DNA from: Polyporus tsugae
Lineage: Eukaryota > Basidiomycota > Agaricomycetes > Polyporales > Polyporaceae
Assembly: GCA_024305745.1 (NCBI GenBank)
Contig: JAHRBS010000006.1
Coordinates: 2,296,501 to 2,360,500, forward strand
Length of the DNA stretch: 64,000 nt
Direction of reading: 5' to 3'
This document shows positions 10,477 through 21,390 of this stretch, in pieces. Below the pieces are notes generated by a model. The model had not been told where the DNA came from. It made no database searches and saw nothing but the letters and a program-made list of their open reading frames with translations. Positions within the stretch are counted from its first letter, which is position 1; each line of letters starts with the position of its first letter. The position numbers were made by a program, and so were the translations under genes.

Positions 10477-13400
10477 TGCGGTGAGATATATGCATACCCT
10501 GGACTGGTTTAATGACTGTTTCTTGTTTGTGTCGTGCTCTATGTTTGGAAGGAACAGGATCGCCTAATGGCAATGGGTTCTAACGCTTCATACCGTAATC
10601 GACGCTTCTGGTCGTGCACTGGAATGACGTCACGCACGAACAATACGAGGATGAGTGCGACCCATCGGGGCGCCTTGACAGTCTCGCGAGTCGCTGCAAT
10701 TGGAGCTTCGATTTATCTCCGCGGTGTACGTCAGATACCATCTGTTACGTGACAAAGCGGGCGAGTCGTTCGTTACATAGAGTTCGGGCATTCACAATAC
10801 TGACCGCACTATATTGCGCAGGGGCTCCGGTTTCATCACACATCATTATCTGTAGGTTCACCTCAAGTCTGACATAGGTCTGATGAAGTTGTTCCGGCGG
10901 TACTGTAACTGGACACAGATCGATGGTGAACCTACCTTGCGGACGTCTAAAACAAGAATGCCACGCGGTGATAGTTATCTGCCTCAAGGTGAAGAAATGC
11001 AGGAAGCGTTTTCAACACGTTGCCTCTTCACCCGCCCAGCACAACGCCTGTGGCTCCGGATCGGCTGCGCTGGCCGCCCAGGAGTTCGCTATTCCGTTTG
11101 CCTGGCCAGTGCAATTGCCAAACATTGTGGCCCCCGGCGCCGCCGCAGCTGCGTATCGTCCTCGGGTTTGGTACAGCAGCATCGGGACGACACGTAATAT
11201 GAATACGCTGTAGGTGGGCCCTTATCACGCCATCTAGGGTTCTCCCACTCAAACTGCATCCCGCTCCTTCAGGCCACGTCGCAGTGCAAAGGGCGGCGAA
11301 GGAGACATCCTGAGCCAGGCGAATCTGGCAAGGGCCGGTCCCGAACGGTCAAGCACGACGAGACGAGTCGCACTGGGCGCATCGGCCCGCGAGTCTCTCC
11401 AACCTGGACCCGCACAAGGTTGCGCCGGGTTTCTAAGCCTCAGATTTCAGGCTCGGACAGGTCGGCCATGGCTAGGGTGAGTTGGCAAGTTGATAGTCTC
11501 GCTCGCCCGCGGTTCGACTTTGTGCGGCACGGGCGACTCTTGCGGGCGACTCGTGCGTCCCACCATAATATCATGCATGCTCAGAGCAATATTAATGATG
11601 TCATTCTGGGATCAATCGTTGGGCGTGCATTTTGATATGACGGTTGGAAGCTTGCGCTATGAAGGAGGGCGTACCGTCGCCTGTTGAAGAATAGCACTGC
11701 GCTATGTCACAAAGTTTGGCTGCATCGTGTCGTATTGGATTTTCTATCGGAAACGCGCGCAGCTTAACGACGCAACATATTTCAACAGGCCAGACGATTT
11801 CTGCGCCCTCGCGCAGCACGTTTCTCGGGCAGAGACAACATAAACGGGTGCAGGCGTAGTGCGTCGTCTCGGCCTTGAGCGCTTGAGCGCCGAACGTAAC
11901 GATTCTGAGGGAGTTCCAAACTGGGACAGAGTGACGAAACACCGCCACACCCTTCTGAGTCTGGCCTCCAAGTTGCTTCTACATATACCTACTTGACCCA
12001 TTATGCACTCAGTACCTGGGCTCAGCCCGCTCGTTAAAGCACACCTATCCGATTCAAATTCAAGGCGCTCGCGGCTCAGGCAAATTCGACACCGGTAAGC
12101 ACAGTGGAGTTGTCGCGGAGCAAGGAAGTACATACTAAGGTTGACATCGACGTCAGACCACTGTCAGACCCTACAGACAAATGAATCGAAGCCATTGAAG
12201 ACGACGATATCGGGCCGCCCGCTGAATGTGCGCTCTTTGTGCTTCGCGGTCGGCATCGATAGGAAGGCACTAGGTAAGGGCCGTAAGGCGGAAACGTTGC
12301 AAGAAGCGAACTGTTGCTACCCCCGGCTTAACCTTGGTTCGGAGAGGCTACCTCCATAATCATGCGCAAGTTACGTATCCAAGGCGCACAGCTGGTAGGT
12401 AGTTCCAGACTGTAATCCGCGCTGGTTTCGATATCTCCGAGGGTTACTGTACTACTTCGCAGCCACTAGTAGCTGGCAGCGAGATCGACCATCCTCCGGC
12501 CTTTACTTATGTGAGACGTGTTTCGGTTGCAAACGAGACCGGCGGGTTCCTGGTGGGTAAGTTAAAGGTTTGTGTGGCGGAAGGGAGATCACCGAATCTT
12601 GGGTGTTTGAAGTGTGCTAGATATAGTAGTAGTTCTACCATTCGTCATCGTGCTTCGATGCGCGCTGACGCGAAGGGGATAGATCGATTGAAGAACCGGT
12701 GAAGACGGTGCAGGTCGGGGCGGCTGCAGCCGCTGCACCGGGGCATGCGAAGGGCACGTTGTGTTGCACGCGATAGCAAGCGTGCATGTATCTATAGCCT
12801 TGGCCTGTGGTACGAGGGGAAATTGCCTCCTGTGGAGGCTGCGCCTAGTTATCAAACGCCACACGATTTGGGGGAGAAGCGGGTTGGTACAAGGTTGGTA
12901 AGGCATCGAGCTTGAAAAGAGTGAAACGGGGAAGGCGGAGGGAAAGCGGACGACGTATCTCGATTACATTTTTGTTCTGTCTGCAGTCGAGGCCAAAAAT
13001 CGAGAGTGCTTGGCGGGTGCAGAGTAACTTGATATCGAGGATGCTGCTGAGTGCTATCGGATGAGTACTTGAGGATTCCCTGGCCGCTGTCCAAGAGAAT
13101 TGGGAGGAGTGATGTAGCGTTGACGTGTGTGACCGAGAGAGCGGCGGTGGTTTACGTTTGATGCCGAGGCGATTCCGGATGTGTCGAACGCGGGGGGTGG
13201 ATGAGTGGACGAACGAGCGCGGCCATTTGGCGTCCGCTTCCCGAGCCTCGACAGCCTTCCTCGCTTCGACCCTTCGACCGCAGCGTGCTGTGCCTGCCCG
13301 TACAAGTTATCGCTGTCATCCATTCAGCATCCCTCCCTATAAGAACAGCACAGAAGACATGGCTCGGCTTGAGCGGCCGCGATTTGGCTCCCCCCCCCCC

Positions 13401-13562
13401 CACTTCCTCATCCTTCAATCCCAGCTCCCAGTTTTCGCTCTCTTCCTTCTAACGCGTACCCCTTCCCCATCTCCCTTTCTTTCCTTTCCATATTTTTCTC
13501 TCCCGCCTGGACGCATACACCCAAGGACAGCAGGTAGACTGCACGCCATTCACTAAAACGCC
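10477..13562. other. Gene-free stretch of about 3.1 kb
   Basis: Frames are short and none shows a recognisable motif or convincing splice structure. The right end is the promoter of the next gene: a pyrimidine-rich tract from about 13385 to 13505 with a poly-C run near 13390-13402, and TATAAGAA at 13338. I see no tRNA or repeat. A non-coding RNA or fast-evolving small gene cannot be excluded. Confidence 0.45.
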
Positions 13563-16037
13563 ATGGAACCATATGCATATTCACCCTCAGGATCTCCTCG
13601 CAATAATGATACTGTGAGTCCTCATTTTCTTCGTTGGCTCCAAGGAATGGCCCCCATGTATGCGTGAATCTTGCCCGGGCCCAAGTCGCCCCCGGTGGAC
13701 GCTCGCAGAATCGCAGGGTTGACTGTCTGCCCGGTACGCCAAAACTGTCGTTTGTTTCATCGAGCACTGAGTACTGAGTGTTCACTCGAGCCCGACCTCG
13801 AGTGTTTTACGGTATGCCTATTCAGGAGGCACTACTGTTCGATTGACGCTGTGCCTGTAACCTCAGCCACTTCCCACCATCATGGTTCCATCTTCATCAT
13901 TCAACGTTCAGCTTCCTTAGAGTCCGCACATCCTTCAATGCGGTCTTGACGTACTCGAGGAGTCGCGACACCGTGCAGAGGAGGACTGGAAGTTTGCTTT
14001 CCAATGCATTCGAACGTGCTTGCGTCGTGCCGCAGGTCGGCTGGCTCACACAAATGACAATCGACCTGCTCCAGCCACCCCATGGACGGCGCACAGCGGG
14101 TCATCCCCTCGACCTTTCTGTCCGATCATATACAACAGCATCTTGCATCACTGTCATCCCGATCTAGACTCGCGATGTACAGGACTTGGACCGAACGACG
14201 AGATTGTGGCTCGCCATGTTTCCTGTCGCCCGCTCATCCTTATCATGTCTATCCTCTCCTTCTCCCCCCCGTCATGTTCTCTACTCTCAGCTGCATATTG
14301 TACTAGTACTGACCAACTGTTTCCCTTCCTTTTGCTCTCATTTCCCATCCACAGTCCTCACCTGGCCTCGGCTCAATGCTCGTCGCTCCTTCCTCCTCCA
14401 CCTATCCAACCCGTCTGTCCTCTGCGGAATATAATCTTACCATCCCTGACCGACCTGCACTCATTTCCCGAAGGCACAGCACCCTTTCGCCCCTCCGCAC
14501 ATCGCGTCCCCTTCGCTCGTCTCCCCTCGCAGGCCCTTCCATCGCCGTCCCGCAAGATGATACCCTCAACCTTGGCGCATTGAGCGCGCCCCCGACGCCG
14601 CGCGGTGGTGCAAGGCACTTGCCGCCTCTGGCGGAGGTCTCTGCCGTTGCGGATCCTAGAGACAGTGATGACCTCACCACGCAGAAGCATCGTCGGCGGC
14701 GCAGCCTCAGCGCTGTATTCTCCAAGATGAGCTTCCCTTCCTCTACTTCTACCCCTACCTCAAGCGCAAGCGTAGGCTCGAGCGCAAGCTTAGGCTCAAG
14801 CGCAAACTCCGTTCCTGAGCAACCTGCCGGAAAGCCTCGACGACGCCTGAGGTCGTTGGGTGCGGACGAAGCGCCGCCCGTCCCTCCCATGCCCGCATGG
14901 GCGCACGACACGATGCCGAATTGTCAATCTCACAACCTGTCCGCATCTCCATCTCTCCCGTCGACGCGCTCGCACGTCTTTCCCCGCCCTGTCTCTGGCT
15001 CTGTGCATCCAAGCCCGCTGTCTTCGCGGGAAAACTTGCCCGCCGGGTCCCCGCGCACGACTCATGTGCGCAGGAGCATCATCCAGGGTCAAGGACAGGG
15101 ACAAATGGACCCGCGCGCAAGCACGCGCTTGTCCATCTCCAGCCGCCTCCCGCCCTCGACGTCGCGCAACCCGGAGGAGAACTGGCTCACGCAGGCCGCT
15201 CCCCCGAAGTTTTCCCGCACGGGACTGAAGGCGCAGGGCGTGGTGATGCCAATCTCCGCGCGCGACGCGCGGCGGATGTCCATGATGTCCACGGCGTCGG
15301 CGCGCGCGAAGTCGCTGGAAGTCCCGGCCCCGCCAGCCCGCGCGCGAGTTGCTTCGAACGTATCACACGGGCGGGTCCCGCGCCGGCCCGCGACCGCGCC
15401 TTCATTGGCACTCATGCCAGCGCCGTCGTCTCACTTGCGCTCGCGCACGTCGTCGGTGGCGTCCGCGTCGTCGACTCGGAGTCACAGTTCTGAGTATTTC
15501 GGCGATCGATCGGGCTCAGGCTGCGACACGCCTCCGCTCACGATGAGCTCGATGACGTCCGCGTCATCGGTCTCGGTCTCGTTCGCGGATCCGCCTGTGA
15601 CTGTGGTTGGCACAAGAGCGGACGAGTCTGGGATCGTGCCGCCGTCGCCCGCGAGCGGGGTACAGATACAGCTCAACGATATGCCCGTGCCGCCCGAGGC
15701 GTACTACAGCGCTGCCTACGATCTCAAGAGGAAGGGGAAGGGGAGGGCGGCCGCAGTCGACGTGAGGTCGGTCGCGTCCGCGGGCTCGATAAGCTCGATG
15801 GTGTCGCAGACGTCGTGGAGCGCATACAGCGCGCGGTCTGCTGTCAGCGGGAATGAGTCAGCTGCCGGAGCGGAGGATCTGTCGTTTAGCCCTCGGCATG
15901 CGCGGGCTGCGACTGCGCCGGCGGAGGCGCATGCGGCTCGAGCGCATGAGAGGACGGACGAGGAGAACTTGAAGAGGAGGAGGTCGACCATCGCGAAGAT
16001 GTGGAAGCAGGTCATGCGGAGCGTCGCGCATCGATAG
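13563..16037 (+). CDS. Ser/Pro/Arg-rich disordered protein, unknown function
   Basis: Two exons: 13563-13613 (17 codons from MEPYAYSPSG to NDT) and 14355-16037, joined in phase 0 across a 741-nt intron; total 577 residues. The intron is long for this genome, so an internal exon or a start inside exon 2 (ATG 14376) is possible. The protein is low-complexity throughout: Ser-rich blocks near residue 140, RRRRSLS, many SP/TP sites, and a basic C terminus (ENLKRRRSTIAKMWKQVM) that could form one helix. There are no membrane segments and no catalytic motif I recognise. It could be a phosphorylated regulatory or cytoskeletal scaffold, but that is only an impression from composition. Codon use is strongly GC3, like its neighbours. 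Confidence 0.75.
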
Positions 16038-16581
16038 GGTGCGCTCGCGCGGGGACGGACTGCTTCGCGCTCTGCAAATGAGTTTGAGGTACGTTTCGAT
16101 GTCACGCTTCAGGGACGCGCGACGAGCCACTCTGACACCTCATCTGCCTCCCCACAGATCCACGCATGCATCGGCGGCGGTTCGAATTGGGACTGTCACA
16201 GTCGTTTCTTGGACACGCTCGTTTAACTTATCGGCTTTGAGGCACCATAACGGATGCCATACTGTCGCGGCCATTGTTTGTTTCGGGTCGGCCCTTGTAC
16301 TTGCCCCGGCCCTTGGTGCTGAGCGTCGGGGCAGAGAGGCTTGGTGGTGCATGGGATCGGCCGTCAATCGGTACTCGTGTTCTGTGGCCATGTACTATAC
16401 CAGACGCGCGATTCAGTGTTGTTTCTTGGTAGTGAGGTTGTAATATAGCTACGTAGCGGTGTTATAGCTACTTTCTATGTACGTTCACCGCGGGAGATGC
16501 TGACAGATATGGCATCTTCATAGATTGTTGCTGTCTGCTTCCAGTACATACAGTGAACGAAATTCCGACACGACCGCATGA
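16038..16581. other. Convergent intergenic region
   Basis: 3' flanks of the disordered-protein gene and the aminotransferase gene. No coding signal seen. Confidence 0.5.
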
Positions 16582-18415
16582 TTACTGGTCGGGCTTGCCG
16601 GGGTTCGCAAAGAACTCCTCGAGCACCTTGCCTAGGATGGGGATGCCCGTGGCCATGGCCTCCTCGGAGCCTGCGAACGTCAGGCGCATGAAGTTGGATC
16701 GCTGGCACAAGTCAGACAAAACGCAGCGTCAGCCAGCAAGCTGAGGCGCTCTTCGCTACCGGGAAGGACGATAGGTCAAGGTCACTCACGTCGTGGATGG
16801 ACTCCCGCTCGAACGTGCCGTCGGTCGGGAGCACGAAGATCGTCGCAGGGCAGACGAGCAGCCCCGCCGCGACGCACGCCTCGAACAGCTCCTCCATCAG
16901 CTCCGCCGCGTTCGTCCGCGCCACCGCCCGCGGTCGCCCGCCGCCGCCACTCAGAGCATGCTCGACGTCAGGATCTGTCGCTCGCGTGTGGAAGCGCGGG
17001 TGCCGCTCGACGGACACGCGCACCCAGAAGAACATCCCCGCCTCTGGCACGTCCGCGCGCGCCCAGCCCGTGCTCGCGACGTGCTGCTCGAAGAGCGCGA
17101 GGAAGTGGTCTCGCCGCCGCTGGTAGTCGCGCCGCAGGCTGCGTACCCACCGGTCGAAGCCGGCCAGCTGCCAGCCGGTCGGCCCGAGGAGCTGCGTGAG
17201 GAGGACTTGCGGGAGCCCGGAGGGATTCTGGGTCGAGAAGTCGATGAGGTTGATGAGGTGCGGCCGGAAGAGGGGCGCGGTGGTTATGTATCCCAGGCGG
17301 AGGCCAGGGGCGAGGACCTTGGAGAAACTGAGCGAGAGGGTTAGCGTGTGTAGAACCAGGTGGAGGTGTCGACGTACCTGTCGATGCGCATCACGCGGCC
17401 GTCGATGTCGAGGGAAAGGAGTGAGGTCGGGAACGGTTTAGCGGGGTCGGAGGGGGGAGCGTTGGGCGGGTCGTATTGCAGAAAATAGTATGGGTCTGTA
17501 ACGCTGGTTTCAGATCTAGAGAGACCATGAACTTGTGCATGGGGGGACTTACCATCTTCGACAATAATGAAGTCGAACTTCTGTGCTAGTTCGTATATGC
17601 GCTTCCTGCGCTCCAAGCTGAGGGTAGAACCTGTTGGGTTCTGGCCGCATCTAGGTACAATTGGATCGTGAGCACCCTGCTCTGATGCAACTGGCTGGTG
17701 GTAGCTCACGGCGTAGTGTACAGCACGTGCGGTCTCCTGCCGCGCTCGGGGTCCCATTCCGAAAGTATACGTTCAAGCTCCTCGGGGATGATGCCGCCCG
17801 AGTCGATCCGTACAGGGACCCACTTGATCCCATGCGCCTCCGCCGCGAGCGGCATCGGCCCGAACGTAAACTCGTCCGCCAGGAAGGAGTCCCCCTGCCC
17901 ACCAAGGAGGCGAAACACCTTCGTGATCGCGTCTGCGTTGCCGAGAGTCATCGTCGCGACGTGCGCTGGAGCGGTGTGGTAGAACTTGTTGAGGTCCTCA
18001 ACCACGCGTAGGACCTGGTCGAGGCCTGCCCCATGGCCGTACGCCATGGACGCTCGGAGGAGCTGGGCCGAATCTGCGTCTTCAGGGCCGCCGGCAGTGA
18101 GAGTTTCGGTCGGCGCGGAAGGGCCTTGGGCACGCCAGGAGAAGACAGGATCGTCACTAGCTATGATGGACGCGACCTCGAAGTCGACCCGCCTGAAGGG
18201 GCACAGGCTGGAGTGGGGATTGCCTGTACATACGGTGAGAGTGAGCGATCAGCATTGATCGTGACGCTGAAGGACGGTTAACCATTCGCGAGGGAGACGA
18301 GGTGGGGGTTTTCTAGGGCGACGCGGATGAGATCTTTTAATGGGTTCGCCTTGCGGATGAGGGTTTCTGGGGAGAGGTGGTGGGTGAGATCAACGAAGTG
18401 GGACGATTCCGCCAT
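16582..18415 (-). CDS. PLP-dependent aminotransferase, class I/II (aromatic/kynurenine/2-aminoadipate type)
   Basis: Six exons (18415-18283, 18223-17710, 17650-17553, 17495-17378, 17327-16790, 16701-16582) give 506 residues, the length of the Aro8/2-aminoadipate aminotransferase group. Visible marks: VSLANG then NPHSSLCPF at the N terminus; YGHGAGLDQVLR; CGQNPTG (residues 217-223); IIVEDDPYYFLQYD, whose Asp contacts the PLP pyridine N; and SFSKVLAPGLRLGY with the Schiff-base Lys at about 291. The C terminus reads RSNFMRLTFAGSEE with the substrate-carboxylate Arg. It transfers amino groups between aromatic amino acids or 2-aminoadipate and 2-oxoglutarate; exact substrate is unresolved. Start ATG 18415 (MAESSHFVDLTHHLS) matches where relatives begin; the open frame further up looks non-coding. 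The first donor (gttaac) is weak. No mitochondrial signal is evident. Confidence 0.9.
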
Positions 18416-19083
18416 ATCGCGCTTCGCTTTACCAAGATCCAGGTTGTAGAGTGCTGGGTGAGTAATAGAGACCGGGGTCAAGGTAGAACGTACGTGACTT
18501 ATACTTATACCTTCCGCGGGCGCCGGCGTGTCGATGTATGGAGGCCCTACGGGAGCCCAGGAAGCGACAAAGAGGAAGAAACGACCAGAATGGGTTTCCG
18601 CTGGCTTCGAGATTGTCTGGAATACCGTCATACCGTAGGATGATTCATCCCCTGGAGAGTCGAGTCATTTTCAGGCGCTCACGAAGCTAGTCCAATGACC
18701 ACGGCGAAGGCAGGTCAGAAATTGCAATCGCCGGACCGTTACTGACCGACCGATACGGGATAATAGAAAGACTCGCATCTTCCTATGTTTGTGCGTGTTC
18801 AGCAAGTGGCATTGCCGACTGGCCTAGCTCAAGGAATAATCATGATTGCATAGACCCAACAACAACGTTGGCCTTCCTGCACATACCTCGCAGCAAAAAT
18901 ATGCCTGACGCTCGGGACTAGCGGGCCAGCGTGAATCGTAGCGAAGCCAACCGTATTACGTTTGGTCCAAGGCACCGGCAAATTACATTAGGAATATCAT
19001 TGATAATAAATCTTGCCACCTCGATCAGCACGATTAAGACAGAAACGACGGCATGTTACTTACAATGCACACAAGCTAGACCC
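18416..19083. other. Promoter of the aminotransferase gene and spacer
   Basis: No gene seen. The right part is the 3' flank of the F-box gene that ends at 19084. Confidence 0.45.
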
Positions 19084-20484
19084 TCAGCGGCTGACCTGGT
19101 CGAACTTCAGCACTCCCCGCGCGCTGAGGACCGGGAGCCTCTCCAGCACTGCGTTCTTCCCGTCTTCAATGTGGAACTCCTCCTGACACACGTTGAAGAC
19201 ATTCACGGCGCCAAGCGAGAGCAGCACACTCAGCGTCCGATCCATGCCCCCCCACATTTCAGGGGGCACTTCCGCGACGTCCTCTTCGCGGAGGTGCATC
19301 AAGACGTTCACGGTGTGGAGGCGCACAAAGGAGTGCGGGTCGAGCCAGCCGAGGAGGGTGACGGCCTGGAGCGCAGAGTGCATCCTGGCGTCGAGGGTGA
19401 GAGTGGTGACTGTCGGGAGATTGCGCGGGATGAGGGAGAGGACGGCGGGTGCATTCAGCACTTCTTGGACGTCTGGAGGTGAAGGGTAAGTACGGGGCTA
19501 ATTTGTCGAAGAGTGAAAGTCGGAAGACAAACCTTCTGTGCGCCAATGATAGAAGATGATGTGCAAGTGCTTCAAGGAAGGGAACTCGAGCAGGCAGTGC
19601 TGGAGTTTTATGACTTGGTCCAGCCGGTAGAGCGTATAGGTGTACTGTTCCGGATCGCTGTGTGTTACCAGCCAGGGCATGAGCGTGAGGGGCGATGGGG
19701 AGTACGCCTCTGTTATCTTGAGTGAATGCAGAGGTAAGGGAGGCCCATCAGCGTCTTGCAACCCATTCATCGGGGCAAAGCCGAACAGAGACGAAAGCCG
19801 CCCGCAGCGAAGATGTCGAACGAGGGGATGATCCCTCAATAGGGTGTCAAAGTCCGTATTACAGTGGAACCAGCAGTCGAATAGCGAAAGCGTGTGTAGT
19901 TGTGGGAAGTTCGGTGCGAGCATGGCGACGATGCCCCGATCGAAGGGGACGTCCTTGAGTATTAGGCGGGTGACGTTCCTCATTCGAGGAGAAAGAACGA
20001 GCATGAAGACCCGCAGGAGGACCGGGATCTCGGCCTTATCGAGGAGAGTTCGCAGGTGGTCGAACGAAGAGCCGCCGACACGGGTGCCCAGCTCGAGCGA
20101 GAGGTCGCGGACATACTCGGCGAGATGGGACGTGCTGCCTGCGAAGATGGTGGTGGCGCGCACGAAGTTGCCGCGGTTAACCTTGACTTTGTGGAAGAGA
20201 TGAAAACGAGCGGATGGGACAAGCGCATGGCAGGCAAGGGAGCAGTTGCGGAGGGCCTGGCCGTCGTCATGGAGATAGTCGAGGATGTGGTCGAGGAGCT
20301 CGGACGGGAGCACCACAGCCTGTTGGCTCGGAGGAGACTCGGGGGGCGGCCGGTTTGGTCGGCTGGCCAGATATGCTGCTGCTTTCCATGTCTTGGAGAC
20401 GGAGAAGCGCATTCCTGTGCGCTTCCGCTTTTCAGAAATCTTGAAACCGAACTCTTTACTAATCAGCTCGAGGGACGAATCCAT
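19084..20484 (-). CDS. F-box domain protein
   Basis: Two exons (20484-19533 and 19472-19084, 60-nt intron) give 446 residues from the ATG of MDSSLELISKEFG. The frame is open further up, with other ATGs at 20538 (MLANG) and in MKASIS, so the start is uncertain; I prefer 20484 because the upstream part has a possible splice donor and poor coding character. A basic N terminus is followed by an F-box at about residues 60-105 (VVLPSELLDHILDYL, LRNCSLACHALVPSAR) and an LRR-like region of alternating LHTLSLFD-type strands. It resembles the gene at 61451 in F-box form (NCSL.C..L.P.....L) more than the left-edge pair. Predicted SCF adaptor. Confidence 0.82.
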
Positions 20485-20972
20485 GTCGAGGGGATTGACT
20501 GGAAGAATATGGACCGAGTAAAGACCGTTGGCTAGCATAACGTCCGTAAGTGGTTGGGTACATGATAGTTGATGAAGCGACTCACTTGAGTACGAATACT
20601 GAGGCGAGTAGTCGAGTGTCTTCTTACGGCTTTGTGGCCACGCTGGCAGGCGTCTACAAGCGATGTTAGAAATCGATGCTTTCATAGGGTTCGTCGAGAA
20701 GGCACATACATTACCACCGCGGCTTAGGCACAATTCTTATGCCTGGGTACACGCGATTGATGGTTGTTGGTGTTAAGTTCGGAAAGACAGACAGCCGTGC
20801 GGTGTCATAGCTGGCGGTTCATTCCGGGCCGGAAAGTGTAATGATCAGATTCCCGCCAGAGTTGCCTGGTGCCAGATACTCATTAATGCAGCGATTGTGC
20901 AGGCCACCACCGATCTCTATTCAAAAACTTGAACACAGGGTGTTGGAAGTCTCGAGGAGACGAACAAAAATA

Positions 20973-21061
20973 TGACCACCGCAGGACTCGAACCTGCAAC
21001 CTTTTGGTGCACGTGCCGTCGGCGATCGAAGCCAAACGCGCTACCATTGCGCCAGGTAGCC
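20973..21061 (-). tRNA. tRNA-Arg (anticodon UCG) with a 17-nt intron
   Basis: The minus strand folds into a full cloverleaf. The acceptor stem is GGCTACC with GGTGGTC plus discriminator A. The D arm is GCGC-AATGGTA-GCGC. The anticodon stem is TTTGG with CCAAA, the variable loop AGGTT, and the T arm GCAGG-TTCGAGT-CCTGC. The anticodon loop is CTTCGA, then a 17-nt intron at the canonical place after position 37, then A. The mature length is 72 nt before CCA addition. Both pol III internal promoter boxes (A box in the D arm, B box GGTTCGAGTCC) are intact. Decodes CGA Arg codons. Confidence 0.85.
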
Positions 21062-21146
21062 ATGCTAAGATACAATAACACAGACTAATCACTCGTCTCA
21101 TGGAGGTGCTTAAGTGCAAACGTTCAAGACCCCGGCCTGTGCGCGT

Positions 21147-21234
21147 AAGTACCTGTCGCAATGGTAGCGCGTTTGGCTGAGATCGCCGACGGCACCAACT
21201 TGAGGTTGCCTGAGGTTCAATGTCACGGTGTACT
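21147..21234 (+). pseudogene. Decayed inverted copy of the tRNA-Arg gene
   Basis: On the plus strand, 86 bp from the tRNA, the D arm (TCGC-AATGGTA-GCGC), the TTTGG anticodon half-stem and the intron-like ATCGCCGACGGCAC are kept. The T arm and 3' acceptor strand no longer pair (GCCTGAGGTTCAATGTCACGG) and the anticodon loop is altered. It looks like an inverted duplicate that lost function. Confidence 0.65.
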
Positions 21235-21390
21235 CTTGCATGTGGCATGCGGCACGCAGCGCTCGGACGCAGATATATTTGCAAGGAGTGACCAACTTCT
21301 AGAGGTGTTACTAGTAGGTCCGCTTGATTTACGCAGAGCAAGAAAGGAAAATAATACAAGGCCATAGGCCCGGGATGTGACGCGAGTCAT

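Noticed and set aside
14402..15493. Several long frames on both strands across the Ser-rich protein
   Set aside because: They are shadows of a GC-rich, low-complexity exon; only the 14355-16037 frame has an upstream splice partner and a good start.
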